From positions 124,001-188,000 of the forward strand of contig JAJTWR010000047.1 of assembly GCA_021613335.1 (NCBI GenBank): a stretch of 64,000 bases of DNA, in the 5' to 3' direction. Made by a program: the position numbers and the translations under genes. Under the pieces are notes generated by a model, which was given only the letters and a program-made list of their open reading frames with translations, was not told the origin of the DNA and did no database searches. The first letter of the stretch is position 1. The number at the start of each line of letters is the position of its first letter. The stretch comes from Whitmania pigra (lineage: Eukaryota > Annelida > Clitellata > Hirudinida > Haemopidae). Below are positions 13,010-47,009 of the stretch, piece after piece.

Positions 13010-14704
13010 GATACCTTGCTAAACTTAAATTTGAATCCATGTCACCTTTCATGTTTCCACATTCATAATGTGAAATATATTCAGTATCAGCGCAACACAG
13101 GTGGATATTTATAAATGGAATTGAAGCTAGAAAGCACGCCAGAAGTGCTAGCTATTCATAGACGTATTTTTAAAAATAGCTTTTATGTTTGCTACGTTAG
13201 ATATCAGTAGAAAAGACAAATCGCTTAGAACCAAAGAGAGCTGTAGTAAGGAGAACCTACATGAATTTCTAGTCACTTTGTAAAAATTTATTTTTAAAAG
13301 TTAGATTAGATTGAATTATTTTTATTTGATTTCATTATGTGGAAATGTGAATCAGCGTAATTGATAAATCCGTTCTTTTTTGGTCGTTCAAGCTAAATAA
13401 AGTCATAAATTAAGTTAACAAGTTATAATTATATAAAATCGAAGCAAGGAATCAAAATTGCGTGCCAGTAGAAGCTTAATTAAAAAGTAATTAATTGATA
13501 AAAATAAATTATTCCCGTTCCTCGTTTAATAACAGACGAACGATCTATTATGAAGTTCCATGGTCTTTGACAACCACTCTGAAGCATCTGTTATTATTTG
13601 AAACCGCGTTTGTATTCTTTGTGATTGCCTTATTTCTCTAATTAACTTCAATAACCTGCCAGGGTTGCCTAGGCAGAGCAGCTCCGGGTCAAGAGACATC
13701 ATTTCCCAGGGGTTGCAAACCTGAAATCACAACATGACGAGACCTTTTATTGCGTCTGGTCTAAAGTTTTCTCCCCATCCCAAAATGACGTCCCTGTGCG
13801 TGCACCTCCTTGACCTTATGTCAATTTGGTAGTGGAAATGTAGGAAAAAACGATTTTAAAACCTTGGCGGGTTCCAAAAAATTACCAGAAACCTGGGCAT
13901 TGTTCCCTCTCTCGGCGCGACCCTGCTAGCAACCATTGCCAAGACAGATGATCAATTCACAAATTACGTCTCGTTTCACGAATGCCGTATCAGTACAGAA
14001 TACAGAACATCCGAATCTTAGACTTTGGGGGTATTCTCATCTGAAAAGGATCTAGAGACTGAAATATCACTGTCGCAAAAATACACTCCCGCACTCACAT
14101 TTCTTTATCCAGCCCTCCAAGATTATAGACAAAAATAACAATCTGAAGACTGAGTTTTCAAAACCCCTTTAACGTGTGATCTGTCCAGATTACCAGTATT
14201 CAGCGGATGATTATGGAGGGCCAGGCCCCGTGATTTTTAAAATATATTTTAATACGTGTTACGACTTTGGACGAAAATGTTAGCAGCTGCGCTCAATTTC
14301 AATTAAATCCGCCGCTGGTTCCAGTATTCTCCCAGACCCATCCAATATACTTTAGATCAGCAACTACAACCCTTAACTGTTTCACATCTATTCAATCAGC
14401 TTCGAGCTCTCAATGCCGACTGTTTTTTATTTTAACTTAATTTTTATTTGGCATTCGACTCCGACCCTTAATAGTGACGCCGAGCCCAAAGCGCAATTTA
14501 AACAAAAGACAACAAGTCAAGATAGAGGGCTTGAAAATTCATTGTATCCATTATCATGGCAACCTTTGTTAATAAGGAGTGCATAAAATATTAAAATATT
14601 AATAAAATATTAAGAATCAAATCAACAACGCTCCCGACGATTGCCGGCAAGATGAAATACTAGAATTGATTGAAAGGAGCAACCACGCCTCATGACTACC
14701 ACGC

Positions 14705-14710
<6 letters not shown>

Positions 14711-14741
<31 letters not shown>

Positions 14742-14742
14742 T
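14711..14742. repeat. (CAT)n microsatellite
   Basis: About ten uninterrupted tca/cat triplets. Confidence 0.9.
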
Positions 14743-16527
14743 TCATCGTGATCATCATGATTCCCTCTGCGATGTTGCTAGCGAGATTAATAAAGAAATC
14801 AGATTTAATCTGGAATTTTCCATAATTACGATCTATAAGATAATCGGCAACTGCTTGAATTAATAATTAGTCGAAAAATAGTTACAATATCAAACTTCAA
14901 AATACCCGAATATTCGTCAAGAGATTAACTGATCGTGGCTGACAAATCGAAGGAGAAGTCGTAAAGAAATACAATCAATGCACCACGCAAAGAATCAATA
15001 AACAAGCCAAAGTGTGGGAGTGAATGGGTTTCTTAATAAGATTTGATCCGGATGTGACGTAGAAGCTATGGGGTTCAAAGTTCATGCGGCACGCGTTATA
15101 AAGCGAACGATCGGGTTCAAGCAATGCCAGTTGGGGGATACAATACCATTCTTGGTGAATCTTGAGTTGTTGTAAGATGGAAAGCGAATGTGAAAGTGAA
15201 ACCTCTGTGGGATGGAAGTTCTATTTGTAATCCCGAGAGGCGGAAAAATATCGTGATAAAAAGATGAACGTGCTCTAAGGAGAAAGAATTTCAGAAATTC
15301 TAGAACTTCTTGAAAAGAAAAGTTAGGATGGAAAAATGTACCAACACGCCTAACCAATATACCAATGCCGATAACGACACGGGGTCGCAAGATAAGACGA
15401 TAAGCTACTATAACGGCTGCTACTATATTATGATTGCAAGTTTTAAACAAAGACAAATTCTAAAATTCCCGACGAAGTATGAAAATCACGGACATGGTTG
15501 AAAACGAAAATGAAACCTGCCAATTATTCTAAAGAGTAACAATTAACAATTAACAACGAAAAAAAGTGATGACTACCTAAGAAACAATTCAAAGGTAAGT
15601 AACTTAAAGAGCTAAAGATGAATCAAGTTAAAAATGCTAATTCACATGAATATATAATATATATATATGTATATATGTATGTATGTATAAGTATATGTAT
15701 ATATATATATTTTTGTAGATATAGGTGCGGGTGAACAACGTAGCACATGTGAGGACCAAAATCCCATAATCATTATCATCATCGTCGTCATCGTCATCAA
15801 GAGGAAAAGAATGGTAAATCTTGATAGAAAAATCACATCTAAGGCACGTGGGTACTCCGTATATATATATGTATATGTACATTATGGGGATACAACGATG
15901 GACAATTAGTGAGTGGAAAATATATCTATACTCGCACCTGCTGTTATGTTAATGTATGTAAATATATCTAAATAATACACATAAAAACACGTGCAATTAA
16001 GTATGTGTGAATTTAATTAAGTAGGTGTGAGTTCAAAAATCTAGGAACTGTACTTTCAGTTGCGACTCCGCGATTTCATGCGATTGAAGAGGGAAATAAG
16101 AAGGAACAAATTTAAATTAAAAATCAAAATAATTTGAACACTCGTCAGGCCAAAGAAAATAAAAGCGAGCAAATTACAGGGGCATTCGACCACGACGGGT
16201 GGCCTCATCGTTTCGAAAGCACAATTTCTGGACCCAAAAAATGAAAAATCTTTTAAAACAAAGCCCACTGAATCTGAAATTAATTCATCGTCCAATGATT
16301 TCCAAGCAGGTTATTTGAGTGCTCTGGGTGAGATACAGAGGCAGGGAAATATGTTACAATGCCAGACAAAGCCAAACATTATGATTATAATTATTGCATA
16401 ATTAACAATATAATTATTACAGGTGACTCGAAAGTACTTCTAACAAGGAAAGAAGGAGTGACAAAGGAAAGTTATTGGAGCAAAGGCCGTTAACAGATGT
16501 ATAACAATAATGATAATAATGATGATG

Positions 16528-16580
16528 ATGATAATAATAATAATAATAATAATCATAATAATAATAATATAATAATAATA

Positions 16581-16620
<40 letters not shown>
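16528..16620. repeat. (AAT)n microsatellite
   Basis: About 30 aat triplets with a few interruptions. Confidence 0.9.
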
Positions 16621-16624
<4 letters not shown>

Positions 16625-17908
16625 TGCTTATTCATTAATTCAATCATGTATTACTTTAAAATGTAACAAGAGAGGATGATGATATGTAAATTCCTCAATT
16701 AGATTGTGTGAACATTTGAAAATACAGTGATGCTGTCAGAATTGGCCTCGACGGTCGACAATGGTTGTCAACGGCAACGGCGAAATGCATAGCGATGTAC
16801 ACGTGCTTTAAAATTAAAATTAGTTAGGTGATGAACGAATAATAAAAATGCAAGTTAAAATAATTAATCGGTTAATACAAATCAGATGCAAATTGATTCT
16901 TGTTGGCAGAGTGTTGAGGAGAGGACAAGATCATTGATGATGACAGGAGAAACAGGTAAAGGAGGAAACGACAAAGTCACGACAAAGGTTTTTTAAATCC
17001 GCACGACGCGAAGGATGCGATGCAGTCGATTACTGCAAAAATTAAAAATTAGAAACAAAAAAATTTACAAAAAAAAAAAAACTAATGGAGGGATCAGAAA
17101 AGATAAGTTGAAAGCATCCGCTTGGCTCTGGGCCTACTGAAGACAGCTAGCTTCCCTAACTACCTAAGCCACTACCCTGCACTGTACCTGTGCAAGCGAG
17201 CAGCAGTTGTTTAAAAATTCAAGTGGATAATCGTGAGTAAAGTAAGTAATAAATGATCTCGCTTAGAATACCACCTCCTCAGATGAAGATAACAAAATAT
17301 GTCTTAAGAAGGTCATAGAGAACAAAATGACTGCTAATGAGTGCAGTGCCACAGGAGAAACGAAAGTTCCAGTCCTGTTCGGTTGGTTGGTTGGTTGCAA
17401 GCATTGTAAAACAAAACAAACAAAACAAAGGATGCATTTCCAAACTTCTCCGAAGCAGCTTTCACCTCTTGAAAGCCATCGTCACGGTCGAGTTGAGGGG
17501 TGAAAGAGAATCAGAAGCACACACATGAGACCAAAATGAAGCAGACGCCGATAAAAGTGAAGGAGGATTAAAAGTGAACGTAATACTAGAAAGCATACTG
17601 TATACAATTCCATCCCCAATCTAACGAACGAGCTAAGCTAAAAAAACATCTTAAGATAAGATAAAAGATGAATATCGCCCTCTCGAGAAATTGATTCAAG
17701 CTTCGAGAAAATAGAATTAAAATTAAAAACTACTCATAATATGAAGAGCCAACCATGGAAACTAAAGGCAGAATGAACCTGAATAAATTGGTTATTGATA
17801 ATACCAGAGCGTGACACAATCAGAAAAGGAGGAAGGAAGGAAGGATGGGTTCTCAAAAGAATTCAAGCGAAAGTATCGGGTGAAGCCCTATGGATAATAT
17901 GATAACAT

Positions 17909-18147
17909 GATAATACGATGACGACATAACAACAATTACTGATAGTGATTATTTAACTAGCGATAATGTGATGACGACATAACAACAATTACTGATAGTG
18001 ATTATTTAACTAGCGATAATGTGATGACGACATAACAACAATTACTGATAGTGATTATTTAACTAGTGATAATGTGATGACGACATAACAACAATTACTG
18101 ATAGTGATTATTTAACTAGTGATAATGTGATGACGACATAACAACAG
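17909..18147. repeat. 53-bp minisatellite, about 4.5 copies
   Basis: Copies begin with gataat at 17909, 17962, 18015, 18068 and 18121, so the period is exactly 53. They are nearly identical apart from an agc/agt change at unit ends and a diverged first copy. It may lie in the HIPK 3' UTR. Confidence 0.92.
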
Positions 18148-19425
18148 TTACGATCAGCTAACAAGGACAAGAGCACGTAATAGGCTGAAATAACAGAATT
18201 TGGAAATAATCGATTAGAAGATGTCATCACGCTGTCTTGTCTGTCCGTCCATCCGTCGTTCCATTCTTAAACCTTGAAACTCGGTCATCGCGTTTGACTT
18301 GACGATTAGAAATCGACTCTAGAGAAAGTGGAGGACATGGTTATCATCACCATCATCACAATCACCATCGTATCACCATCATCATCCCTACCATCATCCT
18401 CACAATCGTCATCGTCACCCCAATCAACAACAAGAAAAGACCAAAGAGAAAGCGAAACCATTACCTTCTAGTAAACGCAGGCAAGCATTTAAGTTCTCGA
18501 AGCGTGTTGAAGCGTGACAGAAAGTAACGAAGTAATCATGAAGGTCAAAGGTAGTCATCCGAGAGCCTCTTTCATTCCGAACCAAATACGCGTGTGCCTC
18601 ACTAGCTCGTCACTTAACGAGGAACAACGACACGAAATAATAATATAAATAATAGAAATAATATCAAACGAACGAATTCAACAACAGCGTAGCAACTTTT
18701 AAGCGGACGCATCAAACAGTGTATGGATACTCAATCATCAATCTCATTATAATAAACAATAAAGAAAACAACGACCCCAACTACGAGCAGAACGAAGTGC
18801 AGGAGAAATAAAATAATCACATCGCAAGAAACCCCACCAAGGATGCCCCTGTCTGATTGGCGAAGGACAGCAGACCCTTGCAGCCTCTACCTTGGGGATA
18901 AACCAATGGACCCCACGCCAATATCCCCATCCAACCGCTCTACCTTTTTTACACCCGCCATGCAAAATCAGACACATACTCGAGTTCGTCAAAATACCGA
19001 AGAAAATCAATGTTTCGAACAAGATGGCGAATTACTACATAATAGCACGATAATGGCTGAATAAATTATTGACTCGCCCCATCCAATCAGAACGTGACGC
19101 GCGCTGTTTTTTGAGGCTGGTCTATTTTAAGACGTACGAAGTCGGTATTAGGAAATGTAACATCATTAACCGAAACCATAAGTTGAAGGGAAAAAAAACC
19201 CATGCAGAAGCCACAACCACACTAAGTCATTTATTCAATACCTCACAATGAGAATAAACCTTTAATTTAAATAAAGCATCGAATCAAGAGTCATCTAATA
19301 AAACGGGCAAATTGATGCCAAGCAAGTAAATTAAATGAAGCATTTGAATCATGATCAAGAAGCAGAAATAGAAGAAGAATTTTCGACTTCGGCGTCGAGG
19401 CCCGACTTCATCGTCAGTCGGGTCT

Positions 19426-40400
<20,975 letters not shown>

Positions 40401-42907
40401 CTTTGGAAGAGGAGTAACACTGTTGACAGATCAGAGCAATGAAGTTTAGACAGATCAGAGCAATGAAGTTTAGACAGATCAGAGCAATGAAGTTTAGAGA
40501 ATTGAATTTTAAAAAAGACTAGAGTCTCTAGTTTGAAGAGGTTAAAGAGTCAAAGAAACTGGCAAGATAGCCTGAGCCGATCCTATCTCTCGCACGAAGT
40601 CTCTATCCGGAGGTCTCCCGGCCGCGGTTATATACTTCCGAGCAGTACCAAGTGGGTTAAACAACAGGAATAAAAATAGGATACTACTCAGAAGCTGTCA
40701 CACGATCACTTCAATTAAATGATACAATTCAAGTCATCACTGCTGTGCGGTCTAACGAGTTGAATTTTAAAACTTGGGATGGTTTTAGAAGATCACCAGA
40801 GGTACGAACGAAAATGTTTACAAACCAGGTTCCCTTCCGGAAAGCTTTTTGGCAAATATCACGAAAATCCCTCTCCCTCCACCGGTTCTTCCCTATCGAA
40901 GCTTCTATAGCAACTTTTCCTCTATGTTTCGTTATCCATTTCATTATCGCTTGGACAATGGCATGCGTTTAAGCTGCTAACCTAAATATTTCCTTCTAGT
41001 GCTACCGAGTTCACTTTTAAACAAAAGAACATCCTAGCAGGATCCTACGCTCGTATTTTTAGAAATCGTGTCGAAAGCGTAGAAATGAATGAATCTCAAT
41101 AAAAATATTGTAGTACTGAAAAAAAATTAAATCGTGTCATATATGTACACCAAAGTGTGTACAATGTCGATCTATGCAATCACTCATGAATTCTTATGGG
41201 GAAAATGTTGACTTTGTTTGAAAATGGTTTTTAACATTAACATTCATGATGAATGTCAGAAGCAGCATGACTGACTCAACAAATGAAGAGAAATGTCAAC
41301 TAAAAAAAAATAAGTTCGCATCACTTGGATGTTGACTTATGTAAATTCTTCATCATTATGCAGCTGTTACTTGGGCAATTCATGGTATTGTGTGGTGAAG
41401 TGCTGAGATGTGGCCAAATCAATATCCAATAATTCATTGACTATCGACATAAGTGACAAATCGTATAACTCTTTAAAATAATAAACATTACAAATATACA
41501 TTGATTATGAATAACAGCTTCAGAACAATAAATTCAAGTGTACTTACTCAGCTATATCATGCATAGCCACTTAATGATGGATATTGGCTGGAAATGGCCT
41601 CTCACAAATGTGCCACTGAAGCCATGTCTGTTTAAAGTCCTCCTTTTTGTTGAAACTTTGTTGATTTCTTTAGGACATATTCATTAGGAACATGTCCATT
41701 TTGGCAATGCTCATAGGTACATCCACAAAATTTGAATCCACACATCAAACAGAGTTACCATTATAAAAACTTTCTAAAATGTCAAAGCAAATAGATGACA
41801 CAATTTTACAATCAAAGCTAATTTTAACACAACTCTCTTTTTTGTATTTTCTTTCTAGTTGTCTTTAGTTTCAAGTAACAAAACAGAGACAATCTGGAAA
41901 TTAAAAAATTTCTTTGGTAAATTTAAATATTATTGTAATGAATTTGTTTCTCTTTCCAAAATAGTTCCAAATTCATACAAGGCCAAAACATATCTCAAAT
42001 AAAAACAATTTGAGATACTTTAGCAACTATGAATTTCTTATTATATTTTTTAATTTGAAATAAAATCTCCTTCCTAAATCCAAACAACCCAACAATAAAT
42101 GTTCACTTAATATCAAAAGTCATGTCTGACCTAGCGTTCCACGACGTCGGTAGCTAGTTACGTTTGAAATTCCATTTTTTTTTACCTTAAATGGTTTCGA
42201 AAATAACCGTCTGAAATAAAATTCTTTAAAATCCGTTCGATTCAACCTTACGTAATCGAGGACTAGCTCCGTACAACGCAATTAGTAAGCACTAGACATG
42301 TTTATTTATTGAGGCGGTTTAGCTGAAATAAAAAAAACTTTGCTGGTAGCGGTTAATTTTTTTACAGAGAAATTTAGGCATCGGTTAGAAGATAATTTAA
42401 AATAAGTAATGGAATTCATTCAAAATTGAATGAAGTTCATCTAGATTATTTTTTATATGTTTTTTCAAAATTGTTGCCATAACTTTGCAACAATAGTGGC
42501 TGTTGGATTGAATCTTTCAGAGTTTCTGTTAATTGCTTTTAAGAGTCCAGAAGAGAGCAAATTGGCTTCGAGTAGAACAGGGACTGCTTGTCGAACTTTT
42601 GAAGTAACCCGTTAAACTTTATCAATGATGGTATGCTGCGATAATAAAACAAATACTTGTGGAATGCTAGATTAGAAATGACGAAATTAGAAATTGGAGC
42701 ATCTGATGCGATGGCCTACGTAATGGTATTGCTGACGATGACAAGCAATTGCGTCTTGGAAATTGAATGGACATATGTTTTCCAAAATGCATCATTTATT
42801 TATAAATGACATTTTAATAATTAAAAGCAATGATTAAAGATGACTTGTAATAAATTGCATGTTTAAAAATCATTAAAAAAGTGTTTTAGCATCTACTTCC
42901 GCTACAA
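40401..42907. other. Head-to-head spacer between HIPK and LSM14 (bidirectional 5' region)
   Basis: Contains the HIPK 5' UTR or promoter side on the - strand and the LSM14 promoter side on the + strand. No TATA box could be assigned. A 24-bp triplicate repeat lies at 40425-40497 and a more GC-rich patch near 40555-40640 (gcacgaagtctctatccgg, cccggccgcgg) could mark a HIPK promoter. The rest is AT-rich and featureless. Confidence 0.45.
40425..40497. repeat. 24-bp unit repeated three times just upstream of the HIPK start
   Basis: gacagatcagagcaatgaag plus ttta recurs at 40425, 40449 and 40473 without visible change. It is probably in the HIPK 5' UTR. Confidence 0.93.
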
Positions 42908-42928
42908 ATGGCTGGCGGCGGTTTGTGA
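42908..42928 (+). promoter_or_regulatory. Upstream ORF 1 of LSM14 (6 codons plus stop)
   Basis: ATG at 42908 reads MAGGGL and stops with TGA at 42926-42928, two nt before the second uORF. Whether the mRNA starts upstream of it is unknown. Confidence 0.45.
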
Positions 42929-42929
42929 G

Positions 42930-42983
42930 ATGTGGTGGTCCGATACAGCTCAAGGATACAGGAATACTTTACAAGAGAGCTAA
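42930..42983 (+). promoter_or_regulatory. Upstream ORF 2 of LSM14 (17 codons plus stop), ends one nt before the main ATG
   Basis: ATG at 42930 opens a frame that stops with TAA at 42981-42983; the LSM14 ATG is at 42985. The tight spacing leaves no room for normal reinitiation, so leaky scanning would be needed if the mRNA includes it. Confidence 0.5.
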
Positions 42984-42984
42984 T

Positions 42985-45900
42985 ATGGCTAGTGAAACAC
43001 CCTATTTGGGAAGTAAAATTAGCTTAATATCTAAGGCGGAAATACGTTACGAAGGCATCCTGTATTCTATTGACGCCACTGAGTCGACAGTTGCGTTAGC
43101 TAAAGGTATAATTTTCTTTCTTCCATTAATTGTTTTGGCATGTTTAATGAAAACTCTGCTTTGGAATGTTTTGATTGCTGTAACACGTCAAACTACGGGC
43201 TACGAGATAGGTGATAATGCCTAGTTCACCTCGACTTGAGGAATGCTAATAACTTGACCCAATTGTTAATTAGTACTTGTACATCCTGCATGTTGGCTTT
43301 CTGGAGGCGGCGACAGAGCATGAGGTTTTATTTTCAAAGTAGCTAATATTGAATGGCCCAACTTTGAGTTATTAACCCGGTTAAAATGAGCACTCGTGAT
43401 GGCCCATGACAATTTCTCTTCACCTTGTTTATCAGCTGCCATTCAACCACTTAAAAAAATAACCTCCTTGGTTGAAATTTAAAATTTTATGTGCTTGGAG
43501 ATGCTTTGCAATGGAACACATGCCAACTAACAATTGGTTTCCAGTCAGGTCGTTTGGAACAGAAGACAGACCAACAGAACATCCAGTGCCAGCAAGGGAT
43601 GAAGTCTTCGAATACATAATCTTTCGTGGCACAGACATAAAGGATCTCCATGTCTGTGATAGCAGCAAACTGGTACCTCCTGCAAATTCTGCTCCTCATG
43701 ATCCTGCCATTGTACAGGTGATTGACATTTCTAGCTAACAAATTTGTGGACCTTTCACTAATTTTTCACAAATTGCTATAGAATATATTTAACAAACATT
43801 TATTTTCTACTCTTTCTTATGTAAATAATAGAAATAGGTTGTGAATTTTTTATAAAATAAAGTTTTCAGTTCAAAACATGTGCACTAATCTGATAATGTT
43901 AAAGCATCTTTTTGTCTTATCCTAATGGTATCATAATGTTTTTTAAGTCCTCAATGTCCACGGGGAGTCTCGGCCCGAGAATGGTCTTGCCGAACCCCTA
44001 CCCCAATCCCAACGTGGCCTACCCTGTCCAACAGCAGGGTTCCCAGATGATGCCAGGTCCCTACCATGGTTATGGCCCAATGAATTTCTCCAGTCAGCAG
44101 TTTAACAGTGCACCATCTACTCATTCTGGTTAATTTCTTTGCATCATTAGTGCTATCACTTAATGTTTATGTTTGTGTTTAAGAAAGTGCTTTAACGTGT
44201 TGAAATTCTGAAACTAAATTTTTTTGGCGTGTTTTTTTACATTATTTCATGGGATTTTCTACTTTGTTTATATTTTGTAATTCTTGGAAATTACTGTTAC
44301 TGCTGCAAAGATACTTTATTTTTTTGTTTTTTATATTTGCCTTTAATATTTGCATCCATTAATAGTTTAGGAGGAAAAGCTTCGGGCCAAACATGCAAAC
44401 AAAACAAATATGATAATGATTCATTGTAAACAGTGTTATCAATTCTGTCCATTCGAGTGCACGGTTTCACTCCTTGGCAAATATTTATGACTAAGCCGTT
44501 TGAAATAACATCAATGAATAAAACATAAAAACATTGAAATATAAAATAAAAGTTAATTAAAATTAGACATTTTGATACTTCCTAATAAGCAGTGCACGAT
44601 TTGTATTACCGCTTTAGTGGTTATCGCCAGCTTCATCATCATTTTACGACATTCAGGTTCACATGGAACTACCTCACCTCCCCCTCAGTTCCCTGTCATG
44701 AACGTCACCAACTACAGGCAGAGGAAGACGAGCAGCTGCAGTCAGTATCTGACCTCCATACTATTTAGTAGTTCAATGTGTAGGAATATTCGATTTTTAA
44801 AACTATTATCAGTTGATATCATTGTCAGTTGTGTTAGTTATTGCTGATTATTTGTTCAATTACAATGTATTTGGAAAATGTGAAATGTAAAGTGATTAGT
44901 TAACGATAGGATAATAGAATTAATTGTCCTTATGTTATGTGTAAAGTATTAGCAAGAAAGGCCTGAAACTTCATGTAAATACTTCTAATGTGTGTAGGAG
45001 GTTGACTTATTAAGTACTGCATTAGTATGAACTACAGCAGTGATAATAAGTTTGGGAAGAGTTGACATTACTGACACCCCTCATGACTCCGACCATTCAG
45101 GCTCGTGCACTCCCAGTCCTATCCCCAGAACTAGGCAGATTTCAGAGCAGCACTCCACGTCCGACGACAGGAGCCTCGTCGTCACCAGGGGCGGTCTGGG
45201 GACGTACCCGGCCGCACCGAGGGGGGCTTTCAGGGGCAACAGGAGCGAGGGAAGGAGCCAGTCATTTTACCCTCAGAGGAAGGAGGTGTTTGTGAGGTCT
45301 GACCACCAGAACTTCCAGAACAACCAGGCACTCAGGTGAGCTTGCTGAAGTTGATGTGGGTTGATGGTATTTGTTTATTTATTCATCTATCTATTTCTTT
45401 GTGGATTGGTTTGAGTAAGAAGTACTAGATGACCAGATAAATGTGACCTGTTGATTCATTAGGTTGCTTTCCTAGATGGAAAAGTTTTTTGTTGATGCGA
45501 TGTTAGATGGGATGTAAGATGAGAAGATCTTATTTCCTTGTTAAAACTATTTTATCAGTTGAAGGGAATATTGAATATCTCGTACATTGATAGATTCAAC
45601 CATCGTGATAAGGAAGGTTACCCTCCACGTCGCAGTGCAAACGAGGGCTTCAATTCTGGCCCAAATTGCAGGCCCGGTATGCCGCAACATCACGACTTCA
45701 ACAGGCAGTTTAGGGGAAGAATCATAGCCAGAGGTTAGTCCACGAGGGCGGCGGTAACTTTCATTCGTGCTGTTAGATGAATGTGGTTTAGAAGCTTGTT
45801 CAACAGATATTAGGAAGTAATGGGTCATGACAGGATTTAGTGATGCGCTGTCTCGTTTCTCAACTTTAATAAAGAATCTGTGTTATTGAGGCTAACACTA

Positions 45901-46463
45901 AACACTCTTAACTGTTAAAGGTTGCTTTTATAAAATCTAAATATCATAAATTTTGTTTCCTTGTAGACAGATTCAAATTAAATCTTTATTCTAGGTTATT
46001 ACAATCCCATGAATGGTCGCAGGGCCATGCAAAGGGGAGGCGGTCCCCCCAGGGGTTACTTGAGGGCTGGCATTGGGAGACCGCCAAGGGTCGGGGTACT
46101 GAAATTTGATTCAGAGTTTGACTTTGAGACTGCCAATGCTCAGTTTGATAAGGAGCAAATTGAGAAGGAGCTGAAAGAGAAGCTCAGAATAGGTCAGATC
46201 TATTAATAGTTCTAAGAGTCAAGGATCTTCTGTCAATCTTTTTTCTTGGCTTCTCGGTCTTATATGTTGCTACTTGTATCCCCAGAACACAATGAAGAAT
46301 CCTCTGTTGAACCCAGTCTGGCAGAAACTAACGGGGACGGGCCAGAGGAGACTTCTTCACCTTCGTCCACCTTCTATGACAAGAACCGATCCTTCTTCGA
46401 TTCCATCAGCTGCGAAGCACTAGACAAGAATGGGTTGGTCATTTGGTACCTAAGCAATTTGTT

Positions 46464-46506
<43 letters not shown>

Positions 46507-47009
46507 AAGATAACAAATGTATATATTCTCAGAGTCAAGTATCTTTAATTGATTTAACAGGAGGAGAGCAATTTTGTGTCAGCATAACTTTGTCCAGCTT
46601 CTCACGCTTGCAACTTTTTTTGTGACAGGAATCGTCCAAACTGGAGAGAAGAAAGGAAGCTCAACATCGAGACGTTCGGGCCAAGGAGCGCCAACAACTT
46701 TGGTTACTGGTATAGAGGTGGGAGAGGCAGAGGATACGGCAGAGGGATGAACAATTATCCCATGGACAACGGGTACCATCCCAGAGGGGGATATAACTAC
46801 AGGGCTCAGGATAGGAGTTGGGGTTGGTGTTTATTGCAAGGACTGTCTTTGTGTAATTATTGATTTTATTGGTTTTTTTACTTTGATTGGTCTGTAAATC
46901 TTCATTCGCAGCCAACCAATACAGGAGCGGAGGTAGGAATTACCGCAATTGGTCCAAGCACCCAGCCGAGGGCCATTTTGAAGCCAATGTTGTGGAGAGC
47001 AGAAGTTAG
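42985..47009 (+). CDS. LSM14: LSM14 (RAP55/Scd6/Trailer hitch) mRNP protein, 10 exons, complete
   Basis: A cytoplasmic RNA-granule protein that binds DDX6-type helicases and decapping factors and represses translation. Exons: 42985-43105, 43545-43717, 43948-44128, 44657-44740, 45101-45335, 45594-45733, 45995-46192, 46286-46433, 46629-46816, 46912-47009; every phase joins, giving 521 residues and a TAG stop. Domain order is the family order: N-terminal LSm domain ([56 protein letters not shown]), Pro/Ser/Tyr-rich linker, RGG-type patches, FDF motif ([16 protein letters not shown] with EKELKEKL), FFD box ([17 protein letters not shown]), TFG box ([12 protein letters not shown]) and a C-terminal RGG region. 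The start is chosen because MASETPYLG matches the family N-terminus; the frame stays open upstream to about 42901 but without an ATG. It is divergent from HIPK. Confidence 0.95.

Larger units (their letters stand above)
13010..19425. other. Large region without recognised genes; probable HIPK 3' UTR in its right part
   Basis: No frame shows a known domain or coherent splice structure on either strand. The right part lies directly downstream of the HIPK stop (19426) on the - strand, and HIPK genes often have long 3' UTRs; a - strand AATAAA is present near 19230. Landmarks are (CAT)n at about 14711-14742, (TA)n-rich sequence at 15648-15720, (AAT)n at 16528-16620 and a 53-bp minisatellite at 17909-18147. 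Confidence 0.45.

Noticed and set aside
15637..15882. - strand ORFs rich in Tyr/Ile
   Set aside because: Translations of (TA)n and (ATC)n sequence only; no domain or splice context.
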